This document shows, piece by piece, positions 10,661 through 21,856 of a stretch of DNA of 64,000 nucleotides. Below the pieces are notes generated by a model. The model had not been told where the DNA came from, did no database searches, and was given only the letters and a program-made list of their open reading frames with translations. The position numbers and the translations under genes are program-made. This stretch comes from Capniomyces stellatus (taxonomy: Eukaryota > Kickxellomycota > Harpellomycetes > Harpellales > Legeriomycetaceae). How positions within the stretch are numbered: the first letter of the stretch is position 1; every line of letters begins with the position of its first letter. The stretch lies in the NCBI GenBank assembly GCA_001661515.1, contig LUVW01000005.1:458263-522262 (forward strand), given 5' to 3'.

Positions 10661-13600
10661 ATGGCTAGAAAGAAGGGATCAAAGAAACAAGTCGATGACG
10701 ATGTTTGGGCAGACAATGACGCGGTAGTAGATCCTATCCAAGAAGCGTTGGCGAAAGAGGGAAATGCGGCCTCAGGAGATGAATCAGACAGTGGATTAAT
10801 GGCGATGATTTCAAAAGCACAAAAGAAGAAAGGGGCAAAGAAAGGAAAGGTGGCGCAAATGGTGGACACTTTCAATGCGCTTTCGGTGGCAGGAGATAAC
10901 GATGACATGTTGTTGGATACAGAGGAGCCAAGCGAGGAGGACATAGCGCCAAAAATGGCGACCAAGAAAAACAAGAAGAGCAAAGCAAAAGCCAAAGAAG
11001 ATTTTTACGAATTGCCTGAGGAAATAGAGGCAGAAGTGCCACTAGAAAGCATTGCTCAGGCGAAGGGGAAGGGGAAGAAGAAGGCGGTGGCGGAAGTGCC
11101 AGCGGAGGAGGAGGTAACAATCAAGTCGTCAAAGCAAAAGGAGAAGGAGCGTAAAGAGAGACAAAAGCAAGAGAAGAAGGAAAAGGCAGCGTTAGAAAAG
11201 AGCAAGCAAAAGGAGGAACCAAATGCAAAGAAGGAGGCAGAAAAAGAGGGAGGAAAGAAGAAGAAAGCAGCACCAGAGCCAGCAGCACCAAAGCGTAAAG
11301 GGGGGCCAAACATTACAGCGCTGCAAAAGATGATTGAGGCACAGCGAGTTGCAGAAGAGGAGGCGAGAAGGAAGTTTGAGGAGGAGCAAAGAGAGGCAGA
11401 GGCGGAGATGAAGAGAATTGAGGAGGAGGAGAGAGTGTTGGAGGAAGCAAGAGCGCTGAAGAAGGAAAAGGAGAGACTGAAAAAAGAACAGCTGAGAAAG
11501 GAGGGAAAGCTGCTGACAAAGAAAGAAAAGGAGGCAAAGAGAAGACAGGAGGCATACTTGCAGCACCTTAAAGAGTCTGGAGTACAAGTAGCAGGACTGC
11601 AGGAGTCACAGGAGGGCAAGGATGAGGAGGAGGCACAGGCCAACAAGCCCAAGCGAGTGGTGTATGGAGATAGACGCAAGAAGGACCAAAAGAAGAAGGA
11701 GGAAGAGGAAAAGAAGAAGGAGGAGGAGGAAAGGAAGAAGAAGGAAGAGGAGGAGAGAAAGATGGAAGAGGAAAAGAAGAAGGCGGAGGAAAAGGAGGAG
11801 GAGAGTGAAGAGGATGATTGGGAGGCATTGTTGGAATCAAGTTCTGAAGAGGAGGAGGAGGAGGAGGAAGAGGAGAAGAAAGAGGAAACGAAGAAGGCAG
11901 TATCAAAAGCAGCAGTCAAAGTAACAAAGAAGGGCAAAAAAGAAAGTGACTCGGAAAGCGACTCAGATTCAGACTCAGGCTCAGACTCAGGCTCAGACTC
12001 AGGCTCAGATTCAGGTTCGTACTCAGGTTCAGACTCGGATAGCGAAGATGACAAGGAGTCAGAGAGAGCCAAGAAGGAAAGGCGGATTGCTGAGGAGCGT
12101 AAGAGGGAGGCGACACAGAGACGTGAGGAGAGAATGAAGGTGGCAATGGACGCGAGATCAGCAGACAATCTTAGATCGCCGATTTGCTGTATTTTGGGGC
12201 ACGTAGACACAGGCAAGACCAAGCTGCTTGACAGAATCCGGCAGACGGATGTGCAGGGCGGAGAAGCGGGAGGAATTACGCAGCAGATTGGAGCGACGTA
12301 CTTCCCAGCAGATGCAGTTATCAAGAAGACGGCGATTCTGAACAAGAGCGGAAAGCTGCAAATCAACATTCCAGGTCTGCTTATTATCGATACACCGGGC
12401 CACGAGTCGTTTACTAATTTGAGGTCACGTGGATCATCGCTGTGTAATATTGCGATTTTAGTGGTGGATATTATGCACGGGCTGGAACCACAAACCCTAG
12501 AGTCACTGAAGCTGCTGCGTGATAAGAAGACGCCGTTTATTGTGGCGCTGAACAAGATTGATCGGATCTACAACTGGAAGCCAACAGCCGACAATGGGTT
12601 CCGCGACTCGCTGAAGAACCAGGAGCCGTCTGTCCAAAGAGAGTTTGAAACCAGAGTGGAACGAACAATGCTGGCGTTTGCTGAGCAGGGTCTCAACTCC
12701 AAGCTCTACTACGAAAACAAGAACTTTGCCAAGTTTGTGTCCCTGGTCCCCACCAGTGCCGTCACTGGCGAGGGTGTTCCTGATCTGCTGGCTCTGCTTG
12801 TCAGTTTGACCCAGACCCGCATGGCCTCACAGCTGATGTATCTGTCTGAGCTGGAGGCCACGGTTCTTGAAGTCAAGGTGGTTGAGGGATTAGGAACAAC
12901 CATTGATGTGATTTTGTCCAACGGTGTGCTGAACGAGGGCGACAGAATTGTGCTTTGCGGTACTGATGGCCCAATCGCCACCAACGCACGTGCCCTGCTC
13001 ACCCCCCAACCCCTGCGCGAACTGCGTGTCAAATCTGCCTACGTACACCACAAGTCAATCAAGGCTGCCATGGGAATCAAGATCACTGCTCCAGGGCTGG
13101 AGAAGGCGATTGCTGGATCCAGACTTATGGTTGTTGGTCCCGAGGATGATGAGGAGGAGTTGATGGACGAGATTATGTCTGACCTGAAGAACTTGCAGAC
13201 CAACATCGACAAGTCCGGCAAGGGTGTGTGGGTACAGGCATCCACTCTGGGTTCCCTCGAAGCCCTGCTCGAGTTTTTGAGGACCTCCAAGATCCCTGTT
13301 TCTGGCATCAACATTGGTCCAGTCCACAGAAAGGATGTTTTCAAGGCCTCTTCTATGCTTGAGAGAGCCAAGGAATTTGCTGTTATGCTGTGCTTTGACG
13401 TCAAGATCGAAAAGGAGGCTCAGGAGTACGCTGAGGAGATGGGAATCAAAATCTTTTCTGCCGATATCATTTACCATCTCTTCGACTCCTTCACCGCATA
13501 TAGCAAGGAAATGGCTGAGCAGAGACGCCGTGACGCTGCTCCACAGGCTGTGTTCCCATGTGTCCTCAAGATGATTCCAGGCGCTGCCTTCAACAAGCGT

Positions 13601-13978
13601 GATCCTATTATCATCGGTATTGATGTGCTTGAAGGCGAGCTGCGACTAGGTACCCCCCTGTGTGTTGTCAACATCAACCCTGAAACCAAGGCAAGAGAAA
13701 TTATTAGCCTCGGCAAAGTCACTTCAATGGAAATCAACCACAAAACCGTCACCAAAGTCAAGCGCGGTGAGGCTGGTGCTGGTGTAGCCATCAAAATTGA
13801 ATGCCCCGTCTATGAAACTCCTAAGCTGTATGGAAGACACTTTGACGATAAGAACGAATTCTATTCAAAGGTCAGCCGTAACAGTATCAATGTCCTTAAA
13901 GACTCTTTCAGATCTGAAATGACTAATGATGGCTGGGCCTTGATCATCAAATTAAAGAAGGTTCTGGACGTCCAATAA
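10661..13978 (+). CDS. FUN12: Translation initiation factor eIF5B (IF2-type GTPase)
   Basis: eIF5B joins the large subunit to the 48S complex and hydrolyses GTP at subunit joining. The 1105 residues lie within the family range (about 1000 in yeast, 1220 in human). The first roughly 500 residues are a charged, low-complexity extension rich in Lys/Glu, with a Glu run and a Ser-Asp repeat (DNA about 11940-12050). The G domain starts near residue 508: G1 GHVDTGKT (513-520), the switch I block [18 protein letters not shown]3 DTPGHESF, G4 NKID, G5-region SAVTGEG. The catalytic histidine of DTPGH is present. Domains II-IV follow, including [18 protein letters not shown] in domain III. Single exon; ATG 10661 follows an A-rich leader. 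Bases shift from purine-rich in the N-terminal part to balanced in the G domain. Confidence 0.97.
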   Translation: MARKKGSKKQVDDDVWADNDAVVDPIQEALAKEGNAASGDESDSGLMAMISKAQKKKGAKKGKVAQMVDTFNALSVAGDNDDMLLDTEEPSEEDIAPKMATKKNKKSKAKAKEDFYELPEEIEAEVPLESIAQAKGKGKKKAVAEVPAEEEVTIKSSKQKEKERKERQKQEKKEKAALEKSKQKEEPNAKKEAEKEGGKKKKAAPEPAAPKRKGGPNITALQKMIEAQRVAEEEARRKFEEEQREAEAEMKRIEEEERVLEEARALKKEKERLKKEQLRKEGKLLTKKEKEAKRRQEAYLQHLKESGVQVAGLQESQEGKDEEEAQANKPKRVVYGDRRKKDQKKKEEEEKKKEEEERKKKEEEERKMEEEKKKAEEKEEESEEDDWEALLESSSEEEEEEEEEEKKEETKKAVSKAAVKVTKKGKKESDSESDSDSDSGSDSGSDSGSDSGSYSGSDSDSEDDKESERAKKERRIAEERKREATQRREERMKVAMDARSADNLRSPICCILGHVDTGKTKLLDRIRQTDVQGGEAGGITQQIGATYFPADAVIKKTAILNKSGKLQINIPGLLIIDTPGHESFTNLRSRGSSLCNIAILVVDIMHGLEPQTLESLKLLRDKKTPFIVALNKIDRIYNWKPTADNGFRDSLKNQEPSVQREFETRVERTMLAFAEQGLNSKLYYENKNFAKFVSLVPTSAVTGEGVPDLLALLVSLTQTRMASQLMYLSELEATVLEVKVVEGLGTTIDVILSNGVLNEGDRIVLCGTDGPIATNARALLTPQPLRELRVKSAYVHHKSIKAAMGIKITAPGLEKAIAGSRLMVVGPEDDEEELMDEIMSDLKNLQTNIDKSGKGVWVQASTLGSLEALLEFLRTSKIPVSGINIGPVHRKDVFKASSMLERAKEFAVMLCFDVKIEKEAQEYAEEMGIKIFSADIIYHLFDSFTAYSKEMAEQRRRDAAPQAVFPCVLKMIPGAAFNKRDPIIIGIDVLEGELRLGTPLCVVNINPETKAREIISLGKVTSMEINHKTVTKVKRGEAGAGVAIKIECPVYETPKLYGRHFDDKNEFYSKVSRNSINVLKDSFRSEMTNDGWALIIKLKKVLDVQ

Positions 13979-14893
13979 TTTCCCCTTTCTTTTTTCTTTC
14001 TTCTTTATTTTATTCTTTTATAATCAATATATACCTCTAAATATTCTTTAATCTGTTATAATCCAGCTCGTTACTACTTTGCTTGGTCTTTTTTTTCTTT
14101 GTCGCCTTTCTCATGTCTAAAAATAAACAAATAAATTTATCATTATTACCACTGATTTTATAATTGGTAATCGGTTTTAAATAGGAGTTTGTATTATCTC
14201 CTTTTTTTTCTTTTCTTTTTTTTAAATAAATGATCTAGATTTCAAAACCCACATTTTAATCTTTTTCTCCATACTATTTTTATCACTTTACAATGTTGCT
14301 TCCCAAACAAAAAAAACCCTTCCCCCCCCCCTCCCTTTCCCAAAATCAACAATTAATTCTAAAGCTTGCTTTTTATTTTTGTTTTTATTTTTGTTTTTAT
14401 TTTTGTTTTTATTTTTGTTTTTATTTTTGTTTTTATTTTTGTTTTTATTTTTGTTTTTATTTTTGTTTTGCCTTGAAAGATCTAGATAAGTCTTTACAAA
14501 CCTTTTACCACAGTTTTTAATTTACTTGACTTTTGGCAGCTATTTTTCCTTTTATTTCCTTTTTTTTAACTTGCATTTTTAATTTACCTAAATAAACAAA
14601 AAAAAAAAAAGTAACCTGCTTTAGTAAATCCACAACTAAAAATAAAGAAAATAAAACAAAAACAATGCTTGGAAATTAGAGCAATTAGGATTCGAGTTAT
14701 TAATTGCTATAGCTTGAACTACTTGTTGATTATAATTATCCTTTTTCTCTGTTGATATATTTGAAGTCTCAAAGTTATTAGTCAAAAATAGAAATAAAAA
14801 TACCGTTTTATTTTATTTTTTTGCACTCGAAAGCACCAATACTCAAAACAGAACAGAACAGAACAAACCAAAACTAGAGAAAACATTTTATTA
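13979..14893. other. Intergenic, T-rich, with 12-bp microsatellite
   Basis: AT-rich sequence between eIF5B and 6-phosphogluconolactonase. It contains a 12-bp tandem repeat (14370-14465) and a short C tract near 14330. No gene or RNA was recognised. Confidence 0.6.
14370..14465. repeat. (TTTTTATTTTTG)8 tandem repeat
   Basis: Eight perfect copies of a 12-base T-rich unit. A phantom Phe/Cys-rich ORF crosses it and is not considered real. Confidence 0.95.
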
Positions 14894-15694
14894 ATGCCAA
14901 AAACAATGCACACCACAACAATCTACTCAATCAGCCCAGACAGAGTGTCGGAGGCTTTGTGTGCGTTCTTGGAAAGGATTTCTGAATCTTCAATCAAGAA
15001 ATCTGGTCATTTTATGGTTGCCTTTTCAGGCGGCTCCTTGCCAGCCAACGTAGCCGAGAAACTCGTACACAGCAAAAAAGTCGACTTTACTAAATGGTGG
15101 GTATTCTTTTCAGATGAACGCTGTGTTCCACTTGACCATCCAGATTCAAACTACGCTCTTGTAAAGAAGGAGCTTCTTGACAAATTGGTAAAAATCAACG
15201 GGTTCCATGGAAACGTAATTCCCGAATCCCAGGTCATCAAAATCAACCCAAAGCTAGTCCACAACTCTGAAGAGGCTGCATACGATTACGAAAAACAATT
15301 GGTCGACACTTTTGCTCACAGAGAAACCGTAAGGTACCCCGTGTTTGATTGCATCTTGCTCGGTGTTGGCCCTGACGGCCACACCTGCTCCCTATTTCCT
15401 GGAATGCCTCAAGTAAACGTCACTGATTCTTGGGTAACCCACATCGATAACTCCCCAAAACCTCCAAACAGCAGAATCACCCTAACCCTACCCGTTGTAA
15501 ACGATGCTCACAACGTTGTTTTTGTTGCCACTGGCAACGGAAAAGATACCACCTTAGACGCCATCATCAACAAGGACGACCGGAACTTACCAAGCACACT
15601 TGTCAAGCCTGTCAGAGGAAACCTGTACTGGTTCACTGATACTGGTGCAGCAAGGTTAATCAGCCCCTCCAAAATAACTAATTTTGAATTCTGA
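14894..15694 (+). CDS. SOL3: 6-phosphogluconolactonase
   Basis: Hydrolyses 6-phosphogluconolactone to 6-phosphogluconate, step two of the oxidative pentose phosphate pathway; cytosolic. The 266 residues match the usual size. Family motifs in order are AFSGGSLP (about 41-48), the FSDERCVPLDHPDSNY block (about 75-90), GVGPDGHTCSLFPG (about 155-168) with the conserved Gly-Asp-Gly-His phosphate/active-site loop, and SPKPPNSRITLTLP. Single exon. ATG 14894 is first; a second Met four codons later could also serve. The symbol follows yeast Sol3/Sol4; paralogue identity cannot be told. Confidence 0.96.
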   Translation: MPKTMHTTTIYSISPDRVSEALCAFLERISESSIKKSGHFMVAFSGGSLPANVAEKLVHSKKVDFTKWWVFFSDERCVPLDHPDSNYALVKKELLDKLVKINGFHGNVIPESQVIKINPKLVHNSEEAAYDYEKQLVDTFAHRETVRYPVFDCILLGVGPDGHTCSLFPGMPQVNVTDSWVTHIDNSPKPPNSRITLTLPVVNDAHNVVFVATGNGKDTTLDAIINKDDRNLPSTLVKPVRGNLYWFTDTGAARLISPSKITNFEF

Positions 15695-16464
15695 TACGAT
15701 TTCAACTTTTTTTTTTTTTATAATCTTTTTTATTAATGTGTCTCTTTAGTTCTTTTCTAGTTTTAGATTTAGCCAAAGACACAAAGCAATATATTTCACT
15801 TTTTGTTATTGATTAATCAAGCTCGACTATCGCCTTTAACAATTACCAGTGAACCTGATCTTAGTAATGCTCTGTTACCTCAACGCTTAAACTTTTATTT
15901 TTTATAAATAGTCGGCAAAGTATATTAAACAAATAGCGCTTCATTAAAACTATTTCCAAACACTCTGCTTAAGTGTTAACAAATTTAGTCAAGCTACTTT
16001 AGTTTTTAGTTTTTAGCTTTTAGCTTTTCCAAACTTTTATTATATGAATTTATTGACCTAATTAGGCAAGTCGGATTTAGTTGACCCCAATTCAAAGTAA
16101 AGAGGCCAACCAAAATTCAAATGTTTCGAGAAATAAGAACTTTGACTAAAAGGCGATTTAATTCAATTCCATTTCAGGCAAAAAGCATATTGAAACGTTA
16201 TAATTTGATAATAGCAAAACAAATGGATGCTTGAATCGAATTTAATTTAAGAGTTGTAAAAAAAAAAATTTTGCTAAAGAATTGTTTTTCTTTAAAAGCT
16301 GTATTATAAAACCGACTGTATAATAGCAAAACATATTTAATTGAAAACCAAATAACAAAATTGGAATCCAAGTATAAAACAACAACAACAGCAAAAACAG
16401 TTGCAAAAACAAAAAGGAAATTTAAGGCGAGGAAAAGCAGAGGGACGTAAATAATAACTGAATA
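15695..16464. other. Intergenic, AT-rich
   Basis: The region between 6-phosphogluconolactonase and the TFIIIC subunit gene holds poly(T)/poly(A) runs and a short TTTTAGC/TTTTAGT repeat near 16000-16030. No gene was recognised. Confidence 0.6.
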
Positions 16465-19400
16465 ATGGAAACCGAACAATTACGCGGGGTAAAAACGATT
16501 AGTAGAAACAAAGAAGAGGCTACTGAAGAGAAAGGTAGAACGATTATTCTTAAAAAAATTAAATTAAAGTTTAGCGAAAAGCCGGAAAGCAGCAAGCGAA
16601 GAACAAGAGGAAATGCAGCAAACAAAGTAGTTCAAAAAGGTACAAGGAGACAGACGATTCTGACTGAACAATTCAAACTCCTGGGAATTGAAAAGTCAAA
16701 GTCAGAAGGTATGCATGTAGCAATAGATACTGATATCAGCACGGCAATCAAAAGAAGTAGAGGCAGACCAAAAACTCAAAAAGAGACACCAAGTACTGAA
16801 GCAAACGGCGCCAGACAGGGTGGCGTGGCTAAAAGTTCGACAGAGTTGGTCGAGAGAGGCGGACAGCACGAGTTTAGTTTCGAGTGTTCCGAGGGTACAG
16901 TAAATAAGAAAAGTTCAGATACAGCCGGGCCACCGGGAAAAATCACAGACACAGCGAGGTTGACGAAAATAAGTAGCATGGGTATGGCGATTGATGTCTT
17001 AATCGAATCAAACATTAGAAAAGTGACACGAGGACAACTCAACTATTTAGAGAGGAGCACAAGTGAGAGTGGTATAACAGGTTTGAAGTCCAAAGTTGGA
17101 ATAATAAAACACAGGGCACAAAAACCATCAAGCAAAGAGAACAATTTAGAGTTGGAAAAAAAAGGCAAGTCAAAAAAGAGCCCAACAAGGCCAGGCACAG
17201 AAGCTCGGCTTGGAAGTAGTATACGACTTAAAAGTATCAAACCCTCAGGAAGGAGTGCTGGATACCATAACTACGCAGAAAAGTCGACTAGTTCAGACGA
17301 ACATATAAATTCGGGCACCAACTCGGACTTTAGTGCGGGTGAGTCAAACGAGTCGTTGACAAGTGGGCACGGACCAGACCCAAGTAGCGATCTTTCGGAT
17401 GTTTCATTTGAGCCTGTGCCTAAAACGAGACTGCGGTCGGTTGGCAGTGCAAAGGCAGCGCCCAAAACCAAACTCCAAAGCTTTACTTCAACCTCACAGG
17501 CCAAGCCAGGCCGGAAGGTCAAGACACAGAAAAAAATTGGCCAGACCTTCAAGTACCCAAACTCGGAACATGTGTTGACAAAAGGGGGTCGTGAGGCTTA
17601 TGAAAAGCACTTGCTTGAGCTGGACTTGGATGATTTGGTGACACCGTGGCCGTTTAGATACAAGTCAATAAGCGATAGATACGGGTTATATTTGCATACC
17701 TTTGACCGTAAGATAGTGGCAGACGTTCCGTTGATGCGGGTGGCGTCAAATATTGTATCTTTTAATATAATGAAGGCGCTTTGTTCGGCCAAGAGGGGGG
17801 ACACAAGAGTTTCGGTTGAAAGAGCTGTTGGTGCGGGAAGGGATGCTTTGGAGATGGATATTTCGCGGTTTTTTGACTGGGAGTTGATGGACGACATTAA
17901 GGTTTACCAGTACATTGCAGCAACAGATTCGAGTCTAGACTTTTCTGTTTTAGAGGGGGATCAGCTGCTGAGCGGGAAAAATAATTTGAATCCAATAAAG
18001 AAACCAAAGAATAAGAGAGAGGTGGGCACAAAAACCAATGGCAAAAGCGGAGCTGATTCTGAGATGAGAACTGAGCATTCGATTAAGCAGTTTGGGTCGA
18101 TTAGCGCCAACAATGGGCGAGCGAAAATAGTAAACACCGAACTGTCGATATTTGGGCTTGACTGGTGCCCACAGACAGATGGGAGCAAAAGCTACCTGGC
18201 AGTTGGGGGTATACGGAAAAACACAGACTCTGAGAATTATGTTGGAAAGCCTTGTTCGCAGCAGCAACTCGTTACTGAGGGAAGTGTGATTCAGATTTGG
18301 GAGCACTGTGGAAGGGAAAAGAGTATGGAATGTGTTTTGGTGATTGGACATAGCCGGGGGCCTGTTTGGGGGCTGAAATGGTGTCCCTTGAGGCCGGCCG
18401 ACAACAGCAAAGACTTTGAGCATTTGGACAAAATTCCTGGGATGTTCATAAACAAAATTAAGGATCCAGCTGGGACCCATAGTTTTTTGCAGGAGAACAA
18501 GGATGGAGTGTATAATCATGAAGATAGTTTACATATAGGGTTACTAGCAGCGGTGTTTGGCGATGGGTCGGTGGGGGTATTTACAGTTCCGCACCATTTG
18601 CACATCATGAGGATGAGGAAGAGGCTGGAGACGGAGCAACGGGTTGACAGCGGAGTAGAGAGCGTAACAGTCTTGGACTCGGAAATGCCGTCTGAAAACG
18701 AAACGAACTTATACCCGCCGTACATTCACCTGCCAACTCTGATTATGGAGATTAAGATGATTGGAACGGTGGTCAGCAAAGTAGAATGGGTTGGGTGTGA
18801 TAGACTGATGACTTATGGATATGACGGATCGATAGCAATTTGGAGTGTTAGTGATGCGGTGGCTTGGGGCAGTAGGACCAGCTCTGTTGGTTCTGGCAGA
18901 AGCCACGGAAACGGTCAGGCAAACGGACCAGGAAACATGGCAAAACCGAACATTCCGCTGTTTTACTCGCCAGCACACAACAGCGCAATAGTGGCTGGGG
19001 CAGTATTTCCACCAAACGCACTAGGACTTGTAAAGCCGCAAGAGCTACTAGACGAATACAGGGACAAGAATTTTGAGCAAAAAGAGGCACTTAAAGCAAA
19101 GGTGTCGGGTGTTGTTGCTACATTACCTCTTGACAGGCTGATGGCGTGCACAGGGGGGCAGAACGGGCATATTCAAATACATATACCAAACGTGTCCGAG
19201 TTTTCAAGCTCAACAGTCAGCAGCTTTCTGATGTGGCGCAACATACTGGCTTGGTCAAATGGGGGGCAGGCGATTTTGTTTGCAGATAATGATTGGAATA
19301 TAAGAATATGTTCGTCTTTGTCTATCCAGGAAATCCAAAATATGTATCGTTTGTTGTTGAGGAAGCAGGCATACCAGAAAAAAGCCGGGCTTTTTGATAA

Positions 19401-20681
19401 AAAAAACCAAGAAGCCAGGGTTGGGCTTGGCCAGACAAGCAAAGTTGAACCGGACCAAGAGACAGCGCGCAAAAGACTAAGAGGGATAACCTCGCCTGAA
19501 CCAAAAGGTGTCACCGAAGCTCAGGTGTCCAACCAACACGAAAAAAATGACAAAACCGGTGTCACAAAACCTGTGTTGAGGCTGATAAGACTCCGAACGA
19601 TTTCAAACCCGAGCTCAATGGTTGGAGCCAAAAAGACATTGAAAAAAAGTGCAGAAACAGCAAGCACCAACTCGCAAATAAGTCTACGGTCAGTAAGTAC
19701 GACGGAAACAAACGAGTATGAAACACCAACCTTTGTCCGGCTGTTTGACTCTACCAAGTTTAGTCCAGCGAGCGAAGGAGGAACAGTTTTGAATGCACTG
19801 AACAAGCCAGATTCAAGCACACTTGGGTCAGCGGGTAGCAAAAGTGGGTCCTTGGCCAAAAATGACGATATGGGTAAGGATGACGACAATAATGGCGATG
19901 TAAAGGCTTCTAGAAAGAAAAGGTCAACCAAAACGGTTCCTTGGGGTGTTGATTCTAGCGACATGAGCAGTTACTCGGCTGAAGTTTCGATGATCTTGGG
20001 CCAAATGAAACAGTTTGGGTGGGACGATGCACCAGTCATACCCAAAGTCAGTGACTCTGTTCCAGAAATAATACGAGACATTCCTTCCACTAATTTTATT
20101 GAACACAATGCTCATATCTGGGTAAGCAAAAAAAAAAAAATTTAAATTTAATTTGCTTTTTGAATATAATTTTTATTATTGTTTATTTATTGAATTTTAT
20201 TGTAACTTTTGTTCCTTGCAGCTAACTCTGCTTTGTTACCAACACATCCAGCTCTATTTTTTAAATTATTATTTCCACAGCTGTTTATTTGTTTTACTAA
20301 ATATATCCATGTATTGTTCAATAATTTCCATTTTAGAGCCTTTCAAGTTCAGCGTGCCATGGGTTTGTAGCGTCAAGCTCGTCTGACGGAACAGTGATAC
20401 TTGCGGACACTTTCAAGTTTGTGTCGCAGAACTACGGGAAAAAACCAAACCCAGCAAATGTGCTATACACGTTGAAGTTTGACCAGGAAACTAATAGACT
20501 GGTTTTCCACAATGAACGAGTCAACTTAACGAACTTTAGCTACATCTCCCACTTCAACAATGTGTTTCACTACTCTATTGCCATTCAAAGCACCGCTTGG
20601 CACCCCTCCATTGGCCATGCCCACTTGCTGGCCTCTGGAACTTCCAGCGGTATTTTGCGAGTTGACGATATTGCATTTTAG
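16465..20681 (+). CDS. TFC6: TFIIIC subunit with WD40 propeller (TFC6/GTF3C2-type)
   Basis: Predicted component of TFIIIC, which binds the B box of tRNA genes and recruits TFIIIB for RNA polymerase III. Exons are 16465..20121 and 20337..20681 (1333 residues). The intron (20122-20336, 215 bases) begins GTAAGC right after HIW and ends TTTTAG before SLSSSACHGFVASSSSDGTV, both phase 0, restoring a WD-repeat blade. The N-terminal half (about 1-570) is basic and disordered with an AT-hook-like KRSRGRPK near residue 100. The propeller starts around FGLDWCPQ and ends with WHPSIGHAHLLASGTSSGILRVDD, a pattern typical of the Tfc6/GTF3C2 C terminus. It is longer than yeast Tfc6 (about 670). A long Ser/Lys-rich loop (about 970-1150) interrupts the propeller. 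Without the second exon the protein would stop inside the last blades. Confidence 0.85.
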
Positions 20682-21856
20682 ACACCCTGCTAATTTTTTT
20701 TCAATGCTTGAGGTTTATCAAACAAATCTTGCACTCTTTTTTTTATTAACCCTTTTTTTTTTACGTGGCTAAAAGTTGGCAGTATCATTTACTCACTATT
20801 CATAAAAGCTAGCCTAAAATATTAACCTCCTCGAGTCACTTTTCTATGTTTTTTTTTACTTTTCTCAGTGCATGTTTTGTTTATTCAGCTCTGACCATGT
20901 AGATGTACACTAAATAGAACTCATTGGCTCATTGTGCGTGGATTGCACCGATTGAACTGTTGTCGAGCACAACACCTTATAGTCTTTGCTGGTTAATACA
21001 TGTACAGTTGCTATTTGTAATAAAGCAAAACTTGCGATGGGTTAGTGGCTTTGGTTTGACTGGGGTTTAGAATATTTTCAGGTTTCGCGTTTTTCTTTAT
21101 TTCAGTTATTGTTTATTCGTTTGTTTACTTTTTTTAAACAAAAGTTTAAATTCCAATTCGAATTTTTTTTTTTGTAAATGAAATAAAAATGGTATAAAAA
21201 TCAACAAAAGCAACGAATAGAATCTAGTTGAACGTAATTTTCTATTAAAAAAAAACATCAATCAGACGTGGAAAGAACGAAATAAGCAAGAAAAAAAAGC
21301 AAAAATAGTGGTTGTTTATTGCTGTGACAATAAAAGCGGGAATAAACGTTTGTGAAAAAGGTGCACAAATCTAAATAGAAACCAAAAATAGAAAAAATAA
21401 AAGAAAAAACTGTAGGATATAGAGTTGACAAGAGAAAATATTGGCTGATAAAACTTGAAATAAAAAAAATAAAAATATAGAGATATGTTGACAAGGTTAA
21501 TAAAACCAAGAAAGGATGTAATTACACCCATGTCGTTTAGTGTCAAATAAGTATAATAGTGTAGAATAAAATATGAGTAGTTATAAACATATTCTGGTTT
21601 GATTCATTTTGTTTTATTCTGTTTTGGTAATATATATACATTTTTTTTTTAAAAAAAAAGAGTGCAACTTTGTGACAACTTATTCAACTCGACAAAGACT
21701 CACAATAAGCTTGGTGTAAAAGAAAGAAGAGTGAGGGAATATATGGCGCAACAAGACCTTAGTGTACGTGTTTTAATAGAGAGAGTGTGTACACAGAGTA
21801 ATTAGTAAATTAAAATAAGAAAAAGTAACGAAAATAGTAAAAAAGAAAAAAAAGGA
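20682..21856. other. Intergenic, AT-rich
   Basis: 3' flank of the TFIIIC gene and 5' flank of the coiled-coil gene. Long A/T runs, no supported gene or RNA. Confidence 0.6.

Noticed and set aside
11056..12555. 499-codon minus-strand ORF under eIF5B
   Set aside because: Ser/Phe-rich shadow of the Glu/Lys-rich plus-strand frame; the plus strand carries all GTPase motifs.
14293..14520. Phe-Cys repeat ORF
   Set aside because: Reading of the 12-bp T-rich microsatellite, no independent support.
17950..18519. 189-codon minus ORF opposite the TFIIIC gene
   Set aside because: Antisense shadow; the plus frame runs over 1200 codons and joins a WD-repeat exon.
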